Under the pieces are notes generated by a model. It ran no database searches. It saw nothing but the letters and a program-made list of their open reading frames with translations, and had not been told where the DNA came from. Below are positions 33,640-43,477 of a stretch of DNA of 64,000 nt, piece after piece. This stretch comes from Breviolum minutum Mf 1.05b.01 (taxonomy: Eukaryota > Sar > Dinophyceae > Suessiales > Symbiodiniaceae), in NCBI GenBank assembly GCA_000507305.1, contig DF239403.1, forward strand, positions 2,191 to 66,190, in the 5' to 3' direction. The position numbers and the translations under genes were made by a program. The first letter of the stretch is position 1; every line of letters begins with the position of its first letter.

Positions 33640-33925
33640 ATGAGCTCCGAGCTGCGTTTACATGCACCGTTCAGTTGTTGGATCCAATCTCTTTACCCCC
33701 CCCCCCGAATATCAACATATCCCCCCCATTTAAAAAGGCAATTTCATCTTCCAACCATCAATTTTCAATCTTCAGGGGATATGTTAGTTTTCAGGTGGTA
33801 TTGTTCCCTGCTGTTTTTGTTGGCAAATCCCAAATGCATCAACTGCTGGTCTTCATCCGACCGGTCAACATCACAAATTCTGAATGGACGAGTCGGTGTA
33901 TTTGAGTATACCTTTGGCTAGGAAA
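33640..33925. other. Inverted repeat between ambiguous coding blocks
   Basis: ATG 33640 (MSSELRLHAPFSCWIQSL) is followed by an inverted-repeat element (about 33695-33800, C-run at 33699-33709) and then a block open in two frames (QMHQLLVFIRPVNITNSE or CINCWSSSDRSTSQILNG). Confidence 0.3.
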
Positions 33926-34127
33926 AAAAAACAAAGCACCACACCGGAAATCAAAAACCATTAAAGAAAATAGCCCCTTGGAAGTGTCGATCATAAATCC
34001 CCACCAAAATAATGGTCTTTTCCACAAGACCATTTATTTAATGCTCTTTGGACCCCCAGGGACCAGATTTTTTAGATCAATGAGATGATACCTTATGCCT
34101 TCAGTTCCTTATTTTGAACCTTCACAG

Positions 34128-34243
34128 AGCTCCAGAAGATTAACCTGGAGATTATCTATCGCAGGAAGACATCGAATATTAAAACCCCTGGTGAAGACTG
34201 GTGGAAAACTGATGGAAACCATGGTGGATATCAGGCTTTCTAG
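34128..34243 (+). CDS. Candidate terminal exon
   Basis: After TTTTGAACCTTCACAG, 37 codons to TAG: LQKINLEIIYRRKTSNIKTP then EDWWKTDGNHGGYQAF. Clear soluble composition; the other + frames are closed. The minus strand is also open, so strand rests on the splice acceptor. Confidence 0.5.
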
Positions 34244-34461
34244 CGGATGATGTAGAAATCCTGAGTACAGCCTGTAAACCTGTAAACATCCTAGAATATT
34301 CTTGACTTGTGTAGAATTACTATGGTATATTCCTAAATTCTTCATGTTTTAGATCAGTTTCTTTGATTGGGCGAGGTCCAAAATTCCAAATTCCCAAGTA
34401 TTTTAAAAAGTCTTTCAAGTCGATTCCGGAAAAAAATCGGTGTCTTCATTTTTCCTTCAAG

Positions 34462-34796
34462 CTCCGAAACGAAAAAATCTCAGGCAACGTTTGCAGCTGG
34501 TTCTGTGCCACGTTGCCATTAGATCGTCGCAATTATTCACTGCCACCTGCCAAAGATGCAGCTTGGACACCCCAAAGGCAGAGGTGCCTTGGGCAAGTTA
34601 TAGCGACCTCACACCCTGGTTGGGTTCTTGTTCGGAGATTCGGAGATGAAATATTATCCAGTTATATAACTAGGTGGTGGCAACTCAAATATTTTTGTAT
34701 TTTCATCCCGAAACTTGGGGAAGATGAACCCATTTTGACGAACATATTTTTCAATTGGGTTGAAACCACCAAAATAGTGGAGTGATGAGGTTTTGA
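34462..34796 (+). CDS. Two exons split by introner A, gene end
   Basis: Exon 34462-34673 follows TTTTTCCTTCAAG and stays open for 70 codons (CSWFCATLPLDRRNYSLPPA, then GQVIATSHPGWVLVRRFGD). Its donor is the first base of a family A element (34674-34777). After the element the frame gives SGVMRF and TGA at 34794-34796. A second frame in the first exon stops just before the element, so this frame is favoured. No domain recognised. Confidence 0.5.
34674..34777 (+). mobile_element. Introner family A, copy 5
   Basis: 104 bp, GTGGTGGCAACTCAAAT to AAACCACCAAAATAG, preceded by CTAG. Lies between in-frame coding blocks. Confidence 0.65.
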
Positions 34797-35468
34797 CAAA
34801 ACAAATCTTTCCAAAATGACCAATTAGAATTTGGAATTTGGAGTTTACCGAATGGGTGGGGTAGATTCTCCCCCTCAAAACGTGGATTATGACTGACTTT
34901 GGTTGTTTGGAATCATTTAGATTCCATCAATCAATAGCTTGAATTCAAGTTTACCAGATGAGTCACTTGTCATACTCCCCTGAAAACTAAGACAGAACCT
35001 GAAAATATCTCCCTTTGAAAAGGAAAATTATCTTCCACTGAACTCCATTTTGGAGTTTCATGTGGTTCTTTTCGGGGGTCATTTTTATGGCTGAAAAAAT
35101 GTTTCACCACACATTTTTTGACAAAAAATAAATGTATGTAACTGTAACTTCCAGCAGTCAAATATTCCTCAAACTAATATTTGATTTTTTTACTACTTCC
35201 AGTTAACCAATTTTTGGCGGGATTGGATTCCAAGCATCTGATTCCTTCCAATGACCAGTTGGAATCTAGGTCAAGAAGTTCACCCTTAAAAAAAGATCAC
35301 GTGTTTGGGATTTGTTCACATCTTTTCCAGTGTTTCAGGTTGGTGAATTTTATGCAACATATAGTATATATATATATATATAAGATATATCAAGATATAA
35401 CCATTCACCTATACCCACAGGGTGGGCCTGTTCAAGTTGTTTTTTTTTATTATTGCGTTCCAACCCAG

Positions 35469-35704
35469 ACATTTGCAACGCTTCTCTTTGGAAGGCTCAT
35501 GGAGTGCAAATCTATGATGATTATTTTGCAACATCAGGACTGCTGCAGATGTTCAACATACCCCAGTAACAAGGGTTTAAGTTCCGGCTCTACGAAGGCA
35601 AGGGTGCATTAAACAGCTTCAATAGCTTGCAAGTGGAAGATGAATTGCAGTATACCTTTTTCTTTCATACTATCTCTTGGGATGCTCCCCCGAGTGGAAA
35701 GTGA
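35469..35704 (+). CDS. Two exons with a 51-nt intron, gene end
   Basis: Exon 35469-35565 (GTTCCAACCCAG acceptor, GTAACA donor) reads ASLWKAHGVQIYDDYFATSG…. The intron is 51 nt, ending ATTAAACAG. Exon 35617-35704 completes the codon and reads NSLQVEDELQYTFFFHTISW to TGA. The stop overlaps a good GTGAAG donor (35701), so another exon may follow. Aromatic-rich; perhaps luminal. No family named. Confidence 0.55.
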
Positions 35705-35744
35705 AGTTTCATAGAAATCCATTAAAAAAACATATCATCATTCA

Positions 35745-37088
35745 CACACGTATGGTATATTTACTTACACGTACCTTAAGAATCAACCAGGTGTAGGTAA
35801 ATATACCATACATGGATGGTATGGGAAAGATGAGAATCCAATGGGGGACTGTTACGGGTGTTACTGGGTGGAGGAGTGCCCCATCTTGTGCATATCTTGG
35901 GTGTGACCCCCTCCCAGTAACAGTGACCACCAGGAAACATTTTTAATAGGGGATCCCTGTAGACCTTCATTTGCCACACTGGGTTGGGGCCACACTCGAT
36001 GTAAATCATGTCGTGAAGGTATCCATTTTTTAAAGATCAGCTCATTTGTGATCGTTTTGATTAACTAGGCGGAAAGTCAAAAAGCCACCAATACACTCTT
36101 CCTCCCAAAAATATACAAAAATTGTCTAACTGGGGTAGGATTTATTTATAAATCCATGCCCAGACTCTCAATGTATGGTATATTTACCTACATTTACCCG
36201 CGAAACTACCCAAATTTGGTACAGTAGTTAGCCCGCACATTGAGCATCTGGGATGGTGAACATTGTAAATGATGCAATTGCGTGCATGTTTCTCAAGGTC
36301 ATCTCGGAATTTTCGTTGGGGCTCGAATATAGAGACCTCACACAATGACACAATGCCACCCAAAAAGGTATTTTTTGGGTGGAATGCTCTCAAAGAGCCT
36401 TTAATTCACGTTGGGGATTAGGGTAGTGGTCAAATGCTATATGTATGTTTAAGCCATTTAGGTGATTTGGAGGGAACAACCCAGTTAAGGGGACTTACGA
36501 TCACCAAGGTACTAACCACATAAAAAAGTCTTGGATATGATCCTCAAAGTAGGTTCTGGGCCTCATATTCATAATCTCTTAATAAGGCAGGCTATTTCCT
36601 GCCAAGAGGTGGCATAGATCCCCATCAAAAATCTCCAAAAGCCAGGCTTTTTGGTCTCTTTCTGTTGGGATGGTGAACCAAAATATCATAGGATGTTGGG
36701 GTGGATATGTGTGATTTTCATTGGTTCCACATCATATATGCGTTGGTAGATATAGAAATAATATCTAACTGTATATATATACGTATATATAAATACTACC
36801 TTTAAATATACAAATAATTATATACATGTATATACTTATTTTCTATACAGGTATATATATATTTAGATCTATACTTAAACATACACACATACATGTATAT
36901 ACATATATGTTCATATATATATATATATAAATTTATTGATGTATATACACATATATTTATATACAGTATATATATATATATTCATATATACACATGTGGT
37001 CCATCAATAGTATGAAGCCCCCTAAAAATATCAGACCTGTTATTTTTTGTTGGAGGCTTTTTTTTTGGTGGGTGTTTTTCATTTTCAG
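35745..37088. other. Repeat-rich spacer
   Basis: Family C elements at 35745-35822 and 36172-36200, a small inverted repeat (GTTACTGGGTGGAGG / CCTCCCAGTAAC) at 35858-35922, a long TA-rich tract at 36750-37000 and a minus- or plus-strand ambiguous block at 36240-36350. Confidence 0.45.
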
Positions 37089-37880
37089 GAATTCGCTCTT
37101 GAAGCACCTTCAGTTGCAGTTCTCCTTGCACCTCATCACTTAGCATTGCTCACGCGGCACTTACGCCGGTGGGCCTCTATTCGCCAGGTGCCGCAGGGAG
37201 GTGTGAAACTTAAGGAATGAACAAAGGGTCCCCCCCTGGTTGTTTAGTTTATGCAGGGGATTATATTGTCTAGTTTTCTGGGGATTATAATAAAACGACT
37301 CTAAGGATCCCTATATTAAACAACCTGTATACTGGAAAGTATCCGAGGTTTTTTTTCGTGGCTCAGGTGATTTTTTCTCCAAATTTTGAAACATATGCAA
37401 ATTGAATTGGATTGGGTGAGATTCCTTTATGGAACCATGTTTGGAGAAGGCAGAAACTCTCACGCTTCTGTGGCTGGTGCAACTTGGTGCTGCAGAACTA
37501 AGCAGCCGGAATCCAAAGCTCCGAACAAATCCTTCCAACTGGTGGCAGGTGTGATAGATACTACCCACATAATGAACCTCATTGCCTTTCAGATAGGCTC
37601 AACCAGCAACCAACAATTGACCATTAGCCCACTAGCTGAAGAAGTATGTGATGCTTGAGAGCCTGGAGGGCAGCATCAATGAAACTTATGTTCACGGCGT
37701 TAAATGTCAGCCTGATGATGGATAGTTGGTTGATGCTTTTTCGGTTTACTATGATTCTCGTAGATTCCCATAGTCATAGTCCTTCTCATAAGCCAGGTGG
37801 GCATCTATTTGGATGGCTTGAAGTACCATCATTACCCTCTCTTAAACCAACATTGCGTTGGAAATCCCCATGTTCAATAG
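37089..37880 (+). CDS. Multi-exon gene segment, all phase 0
   Basis: Exons 37089-37187 (TTTTCATTTTCAG acceptor; EFALEAPSVAVLLAPHHLAL), 37447-37548 (KAETLTLLWLVQLGAAELSS) and 37593-37643 (GCCTTTCAG acceptor, GTATGTG donor; IGSTSNQQLTISPLAEE) join in phase 0. A fourth block at 37797-37880 (VGIYLDGLKYHHYPLLNQHC, TAG) also starts in phase 0. Between the last two, a block near 37669-37730 (SINETYVHGVKCQPDDG) may be a further exon, but its boundaries would need a 25-nt intron. The first two exons are Leu/Ala-rich helices (HEAT-like guess only). The 259-nt intron contains a family E element. Confidence 0.6.
37240..37370. mobile_element. Family E inverted-repeat element
   Basis: Core GGGGATTATAATAAAACG..AAGGATCCCTATATTAAAC. 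Other copies: 8035-8200, 11400-11530, 21340-21430, 26216-26320, 43140-43230, 57425-57500 and partial near 14500 and 60205. Confidence 0.65.
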
Positions 37881-37915
37881 AACATAATTACATCTTCATT
37901 TATCGCTATATTGTG

Positions 37916-38062
37916 CCAGGGTCTAAACTCCGGATACTGGGGATAAACTCATCCCACCTTTAATGACGGGAAGCCTTATAACGGATATATATATAAACCC
38001 CTATTATTGGGTTGAGGAGTTTATCCCCTACTATACGGAAATAATGGGAGTTTAGACCCCAG
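37916..38062. mobile_element. Long inverted repeat
   Basis: Arms CCAGGGTCTAAACTCC and GGGAGTTTAGACCCC; inner arms GGGGATAAACTC and GAGTTTATCCCC. Unlike the other families by sequence. Confidence 0.75.
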
Positions 38063-38110
38063 GACATATCACATATACTTTTCTTTGATAGTTTTGTCGA
38101 TCCTTACTAG

Positions 38111-38194
38111 GATGCTGCACCAATCATGGAGAAGCGGGCAAGTTTAAGCAGTTCCTTTGGAAGTAGTGATCTTGGCTGCAAAAAAAGCGATTGA
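38111..38194 (+). CDS. Candidate terminal exon, Ser-rich tail
   Basis: After TCGATCCTTACTAG, 27 codons: DAAPIMEKRASLSSSFGSSD then LGCKKSD and TGA. Typical low-complexity C-terminus. Immediately followed by the copied 41-nt exon tail and introner described separately. Confidence 0.45.
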   Translation, partial: DAAPIMEKRASLSSSFGSSDLGCKKSD

Positions 38195-38325
38195 CTCATC
38201 GTGTTTTGTTTGTTGTCCGAAAAAGTTCTAGGTTGTGGTTTCAAATATTTTTCATTTTGACCCCTACCTGGGGAAATGATCCAATTGGACGAATATTTTT
38301 CAAATGGGTTGAAACCACCAACTAG
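38191..38325 (+). mobile_element. Introner A copy 6 with attached 41-nt exon fragment
   Basis: 38191-38231 is identical over 41 nt to 40404-40444, the end of a coding exon. It is followed, as there, by a family A element (38232-38325). The element bodies differ at many positions. Here the 41-nt piece has no clear coding role. Confidence 0.7.
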
Positions 38326-38355
38326 AGATGTTTTTTTTGAACCTAGCAATCGCAG

Positions 38356-38610
38356 GTGGAAACAGTTAAACATGCAAACCTCTCATTGATCACTGCTTTT
38401 CTTCCAAAAGTTTGTCCAAGTCCTGTGAGTTTCGAAGTGATTTTGACAACAAGAAGGATCGATGTTGTTAGGTTCCACTGCTTCCATTTGTTCAACTTTG
38501 TTTCATTAAGATTGATGGGTTCCCCATTTTCAGGACTGAAACAGGTTTCCATTTACAGCACTGAAAAAAAATTAACAAAAGTAGCAAATCAGGGATATCC
38601 AGCTTGGTGA
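38356..38610 (+). CDS. Candidate exon, long open frame
   Basis: After AACCTAGCAATCGCAG a frame stays open 84 codons to TGA: HANLSLITAFLPKVCPSPVS, then LTTRRIDVVRFHCFHLFNF. A donor GTTTCC after …FSGLKQ (38541) is likely, as the last part is A-rich. Probably the 5' neighbour of 38594-39178. No family recognised. Confidence 0.5.
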   Translation: METVKHANLSLITAFLPKVCPSPVSFEVILTTRRIDVVRFHCFHLFNFVSLRLMGSPFSGLKQVSIYSTEKKLTKVANQGYPAW

Positions 38611-38873
38611 AATGTAACAAAAAATGCCCAGATTCGAAAATAGCAACCTCAGCAATAGGGATTTTGGTTTTTGTGGGGATTTTTACCAATTCCGTTCACC
38701 CAGATTTCATTTGGGATTTTTACAAATTCCTGCTTTGGGGGAAACTTTCAGCAGCAAAGCGAAAAGCCCATGTCATTGGTGAGTTGGGGAATCCTTCCAA
38801 GATGTATATCTTCAAGGGTACACATGCTGTATCAACATGTTTGGCAAGATCATTGCCTACAATTTATTTTTAG
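38594..38873 (+). CDS. Candidate exon with one membrane helix
   Basis: Frame open from about 38600 to TAG: SKIATSAIGILVFVGIF (helix), then FIWDFYKFLLWGKLSAAKRK. A donor GTACAC at 38820 is possible. Acceptor choice is uncertain; AT-rich codons. Confidence 0.45.
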
Positions 38874-39007
38874 AGTTGCATCACTTGATAGGTCATTTTT
38901 TCGGGCTTTGTAAAAATCCCAGTTCACCGGATTTCAGTGAACACTATGACTTGCCAGCAAGTTTTTCTTGAGATGACGAGCTGTCACGAGCTGTCTATGT
39001 CTAGCAG

Positions 39008-39178
39008 ATTAGTCATGGAGCTGTTGAAAGCGTAGATCCAAAAAGGAAGAGTTCCCACCCGAGCTCGGGGGGATGGTTTTGCGAAGCCCCAGTGTTTCAG
39101 GTGTACCCTCGTTGGGTTCAGCTCAAGGACCCTCACTGGTTAGCCCCTATGAGAACTGCCATCATAATGAATTCATAA
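39008..39178 (+). CDS. Terminal exon
   Basis: After TGTCTATGTCTAGCAG, 56 codons in one frame to TAA: GAVESVDPKRKSSHPSSGG, then FCEAPVFQVYPRWVQLKDPH. Balanced composition with basic and Trp residues. The minus strand is open too but has no splice support. Confidence 0.55.
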   Translation: MSHGAVESVDPKRKSSHPSSGGWFCEAPVFQVYPRWVQLKDPHWLAPMRTAIIMNS

Positions 39179-39402
39179 GGTCTATAGGTGACAGCAGGGA
39201 GACGGCAATATAGTGTGTTCGTTTTGACATGATTCGTGGCTGGGAAGATTGGATGCAGTTGAGTTTTAAAACAAACACCCAAGTCCTCCACCGACAAAAG
39301 GCTAAACACACACACACACACACTTGATAAATATTGATTCCCTGCCATGCCCATCTCCCAATCATGTCGTGTCCATGTTATTTTTTGTTTGAGCATCTTT
39401 AG

Positions 39403-39521
39403 GTGAATTGGCATCGCCGAGAAATTGGCAAGTTTCCGTGAAATTGAAGCTTGGCAAGTGGTCTTCACAATATGGGGATGAACCATGGGTCTCCTCCAGT
39501 ACTGCTGCCCAGCTTTGTTAA
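39403..39521 (+). CDS. Candidate terminal exon
   Basis: After GAGCATCTTTAG, 38 codons to TAA: ELASPRNWQVSVKLKLGKWS then QYGDEPWVSSSTAAQLC. Follows a CA microsatellite at 39306-39322. Other + frames close early. Confidence 0.5.
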
Positions 39522-39683
39522 AATGCCAGGTACCCAATTTGAAGTATACAAATTATTAATCATACGTATTGTTGCAGCCTCGTGTGGAGATGAGGTGATA
39601 TAGTATATCTAGTTGTCCTTTTTGCACATAGCTCATTCATATCAAACAATCTGGTATTGAATTGCCTTAGTTATTGTTGGCAG

Positions 39684-39926
39684 TGTGCACTGATGGAGGG
39701 TGAAAATCTGATTATATGTCATGCCATGATTTACACCTACATGATTACATACACCTGTACTTCTGTTGATGCTTGTACCGCTAGGCCACCCCAAGGCCCC
39801 CCGCCACTAGTTTCAATATACAGCCATTTGATTGAATTAGGTTGTCGAGTGAATTTGTTCGATTTTTTGATGTGGTCCAATTTCATTTTAGCCACACTGG
39901 AAGTGCACAATAGAGACATGAAGTGA
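39684..39926 (+). CDS. Candidate terminal exon or small ORF
   Basis: After TTATTGTTGGCAG a frame is open 80 codons to TGA: TCTSVDACTARPPQGPPPLV, then FLMWSNFILATLEVHNRDMK. Contains a Pro-rich stretch and a hydrophobic segment. An internal donor (GTTGTC at 39843) is possible. Confidence 0.45.
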   Translation, partial: CALMEGENLIICHAMIYTYMITYTCTSVDACTARPPQGPPPLVSIYSHLIELGCRVNLFDFLMWSNFILATLEVHNRDMK

Positions 39927-40253
39927 CATGGTGTGGCCGTGCTATCCGTGCTATGCTGCTGGTTGTGTCGACTGTTTGCAGCCAATGAGCAACTAGGGGC
40001 TCACAAAGGCGGTTGGGAGATTAACTACCTTTTGAACAATTGGATCTTTTGGGTGGCATTATATGAGAACAAATTACTTTGTATACCTGTACACCTATAT
40101 GTTTAGTTCCTAGCCATCAAAACCTTGCAACTTAGCTACATAACACATATGACCCATATAACACGACATATACATATATATGCATATAAATATACACATA
40201 TTTACCAATGCATAGGGTATATACATATAATTTCATATACCAGCACCTTCCAG

Positions 40254-40681
40254 CTGGTGCCAATTAAACACCCCGAAAAAGGAATCTGCCGGAGCTGGCT
40301 GTGGACCTGTGTGGTGAACGCCCAGTACCTTGGAGTCCAAGTTGATGCTGTTCAGCAAATGCACCTGCAAAACTTAGCACATCTTAGGTTAGCCTTATTC
40401 CGCTTGACTCATCGTGTTTTGTTTGTTGTCCGAAAAAGTTCTAGGTGGTGGCAACTCAAACATTTTTTATGTTCACCCCTAGCTGGGGAAATGATCCAAT
40501 TTGACGAGCATATTTTTCAAATGGGTTGAAACCACCAACTAGACGCATCATTTCGGCTGAGAATGGCACATCGTTTCACCTCCAAACCGGGTGGAGGGCT
40601 GTGCCTGAGTCGGACCTGAGTCGATTCCTTGATCAAACCAAGAGTTCAAATTCCTGGTGGATTTCTTCAGTTGTTTTGTAA
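40254..40681 (+). CDS. Two exons split precisely by introner A; gene end
   Basis: Exon 40254-40444 follows a CAGCACCTTCCAG acceptor and reads RSWLWTCVVNAQYLGVQVDA… to VRKSS. The donor is the first base of a family A element (40445-40542, 98 nt). Exon 40543-40681 completes the split Arg codon and continues RIISAENGTSFHLQTGWRAV, FLDQTKSSNSWW… to TAA. Both sides have normal composition and the frame closes only by removing the element exactly at its GT and AG. This is the best evidence in the window that a family A element is a working intron. Product unknown; predicted soluble part about 109 residues from here to the stop. Confidence 0.65.
40445..40542 (+). mobile_element. Introner family A, copy 7 (in a coding frame)
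   Basis: 98 bp from GTGGTGGCAACTC to GAAACCACCAACTAG, preceded by CTAG, so the last four bases duplicate the flank. The duplicated CTAG supplies the AG acceptor. Confidence 0.75.
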
Positions 40682-40804
40682 ACGGAGACTTTTTATTGAT
40701 TTAGTAAAAAACGGAAATTTACCCAATTCAATGTTTTCTGTATTTTTTGAAATGATACAAAATTTGATCTTCTCAAGCCTTGGAATCTTGGAAGATTTTT
40801 GAAG

Positions 40805-41077
40805 CCAGCCGCTTCTTGGGCTCAGATAGTCAACCCACAGCAACCACTGACCTTCCCTTCAGAACTTCATCATTTACCCCGTTGTACCGGGTGTGGTAGT
40901 ACCCTGCCATGTGTTGATGTTTTTGAGGTGCTCCGTGCACGATGTCATTGGTGTTTAGGAGTGGACTTAGATTTCCAGATGCTTTCCTTCAGCCAAAGTG
41001 TGGAGGGTCTCACTGCATCTTGGTCCAGACGTTTAAAAATCAGATCGGGGTTCAGCAAGTTGGGAGAGATAGGCAAT
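40805..41077 (+). CDS. Candidate internal exon with CxxC-like motif
   Basis: A 91-codon block, phase 0 at both ends, from a TTTTTGAAG acceptor to a GTATAT donor. It contains LPRCTGCGSTLPC and RARCHWC, which could bind a metal, then FSQSVEGLTASWSRRLK. A second frame is open over the first third with a GTGTGG donor. No zinc-finger class assigned. Confidence 0.5.
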
Positions 41078-41704
41078 GTATATATATGTAATATTTCATA
41101 TATGTATATATATGTATGTGTATATCTTACCAAAAAACATAATGCATATTTTCTATTTGTTCAAAAAGAACAATTATTATTAATATATGGTGTGTATGTT
41201 CTGCATAAGATATGTATTCTATGAATTTTGATGGTGAAGATTGCTACGCATGCAGAGCAATGCAGTGTTCATGATGAGAAGCTCTGATCAGGAAGATGAA
41301 GATAACAAATCAATGATGCAAACAAGCTAACTCTTCCAACCAAAAAGAAAGGCAATGGAACCAACAAACAATCAAGCAAACAAACAAAAGGACAAACAAA
41401 CACACTTATTCCTGATTTCTGTTCCTCAAAAGTTCTCTCGTGTGGGATATTGATGATATGACAGGCTTAGCCTTGCTTCCATGGTGGTTTTTGTTGCTTT
41501 AAGGCTTTGGCATCCTGTCACACCCCAATTCCAAACGAAAAAGAAGACCTCGGATCTTTGGTTCCTACTCATATCAGAAATTGAACAGTTACAAAGGTAT
41601 CTTGGTATCGTGTGTGTGTAGAAATCGGATCTGGGATATTTGCATGTTTTTATTCCCAACAAAAATTAACTTGCAACCTTGTAAACTGGGTGGTTGCCAT
41701 GCAG

Positions 41705-41800
41705 AGGTCTGGGAACCCTCGTCTGAACGTCAGCTGTTGCGCTTGCCACAACGCAGCTGCCTGGTTGTTACCATTCCTGTGGACTCGATGAAGGAGTTTG
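41705..41800 (+). CDS. Candidate internal exon
   Basis: Between GGTTGCCATGCAG and GTAAAG, phase 1 at both ends: EVWEPSSERQLLRLPQRSCL then VTIPVDSMKEF. Probably belongs to the gene at 42139, but one exon between them is missing to reconcile the phase. Confidence 0.5.
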
Positions 41801-42138
41801 GTAAAGTTTGGACCATCAACAATCCTTAAGATGGTGCTTTTTTTGTTTTGGTTGGGCGGGAGGAATTGAATCGGGAATGGCACAGTGGAATCCCTGTTTG
41901 AAGATATACACTCCCCAAAACTAACATAGCCCCTGTAAATAGGTCGTCCGGAAAGGAAACTAGTCTTCCAACCATCCATTTTCAGGGGCTATGTTAGTTT
42001 TAGGGAGGGTATTTTGTGGTTAATTTCAGATGATTTGTAGGTTTGTAGTGTAGGATGTTAGTCAGTTGGATTGAAGGTTCTGAATGAGTCGGCCTATCTC
42101 AATGAATGCGTCGCCTTTTTGATGCCCTTTTGATGCAG

Positions 42139-43023
42139 GGATTTAAAAAAAACGCCGCCCTGGCCCTGGCTGGGATTCTCGGGCTGCGCTCTCAAGTTTT
42201 TGATTGCTACATTGGATACTATTTTGTAGTTGTTTTTTTTCCTGTTAGGAATGGACTATAAGCAGTTGCAGACATTTACGACCCACTAAGAAGACCTCAA
42301 AACAATCGTTGCTAGTAACCTAGTCCACGTGGACCCAAGAAACAGCATTTTTTCCCTACCAGGAGCAGGTGCAATGGCGTGGGCGTGTTGCACCACTGTG
42401 GCTGTCTGTGGACTGCGGTAGTTTTGGAAAATCTTTGGACTACTTGCGAGACCTGGGCAAGGTGTGACGGGGTTTTGAGGGAGGAACATTTGCATATTTT
42501 TGTTGAGAGAAGTTTCTGGATGTTAAGCAGAGGCCTGAAGGTAGATTGAAAATGTTGAGACCCCGTACTTGGCAGAAGTGAGTAGTTATGTGAAAATTCA
42601 AAAACCATTGTTTTGTTGCTTGGGGTTTTGTAGATGTGCCATGGTCAATCAAGGTGAAATCCTTAATTCAGATTGTACATGTACTTGTTTTGTTCTCGTG
42701 TTGGATATCCTCAAGACAAATTGTGGTTTGTCGTAGATGCACTTCCTTTTGAAAAGGATTATTTTCCATTGCAATCTTATATACCAACTGTACTAGAAGG
42801 TAAATCCATTCCCTCTTTCAGCAGCCCGTTTTTTTTGTGTTTTTTTGGTGGTAGACAAAAAAGCTCTTCAACGGGCGGGATCAAGTTGTTTAGCCCACGT
42901 AAGGTTTGTTGGTTTTTGATTGGCATACCCAATGCAAAATATAGATTGATACCCAAAGACATACTCAAACATTTTGGTAGTTATCATTGTTGTACAAGGA
43001 TGTATCATGAAATACTCATCTAA
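42139..43023 (+). CDS. Unidentified gene, last eight exons
   Basis: Exons 42139-42225, 42363-42461, 42510-42577, 42634-42653, 42716-42799, 42822-42898, 42945-42976 and 42999-43023 (TAA). Every junction is GT-AG and every phase matches. Donors include GTGTGA, GTGAGT, GTGAAA, GTAAAT and GTAAGG; acceptors are mostly T-rich. Introns are 137, 48, 56, 62, 22, 46 and 22 nt. Peptide landmarks: NAALALAGILGLRSQVFDCY, VAPLWLSVDCGSFGKSLDYL, LWFVVDALPFEKDYFPLQSY, ARFFCVFLVVDKKALQRAG, ending MYHEILI. It looks like a mixed alpha/beta soluble protein. I do not recognise the family. The two 22-nt introns are unusual; the alternative of a single open frame across 42716-43023 also exists for part of this stretch. 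Confidence 0.6.
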
Positions 43024-43263
43024 ATCTAGATCGCCAGGTGATTTTCCACCATATTAATTACCCCTATCTCTCCCTTTGCCTTGATTGGACGAAACAACTC
43101 TTCAAATCCCCCATGAGCATTGAAAAAGAAACTTGGTTGTATAAGGTATGTAGGGGATTAATGAGTATACCCAGTTATATGTGGATTTATTTCATATATG
43201 TGGATCCCGTATATTAAAAACAACCAGGATGACTCAGGCAGCAAAGTCTTCCCAACTCCACAG

Positions 43264-43477
43264 ACATGGCTCCTGCAGCGCATCGAAAGGCCTTTGATGA
43301 GTTGGTTTGGGAGCCTTCACCTGAACAACACGAGCCCATCCCAGGTGGGGTTTTGCTGCTATAGCGCATGTCGAGGATGGATAGAAAGCAAACGATGAGA
43401 GACCAAATGTTCCGAAAAAACTATTGGCTGGAACCTCAAAAATGCTGGGATCTCCTTTCACAAGGGTCTATTTTCAG
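43264..43477 (+). CDS. Two exons with a 20-nt intron
   Basis: Exon 43264-43344 (CCCAACTCCACAG acceptor; WLLQRIERPLMSWFGSLHLN) and exon 43365-43477 (MDRKQTMRDQMFRKNYWLEP…) join in phase 0 across GTGGGG…CTATAG, 20 nt. In a different frame the first exon starts with ATG at 43266 (MAPAAHRKAFDELVWEPSPE), which is equally coding-like and would be a first exon. So either a 20-nt intron or a gene start is here. Confidence 0.45.

Noticed and set aside
39133..39537. 134-codon minus-strand ORF
   Set aside because: It overlaps two + strand exons with good acceptors (39008-39178 and 39403-39521) and has no splice or start support of its own.
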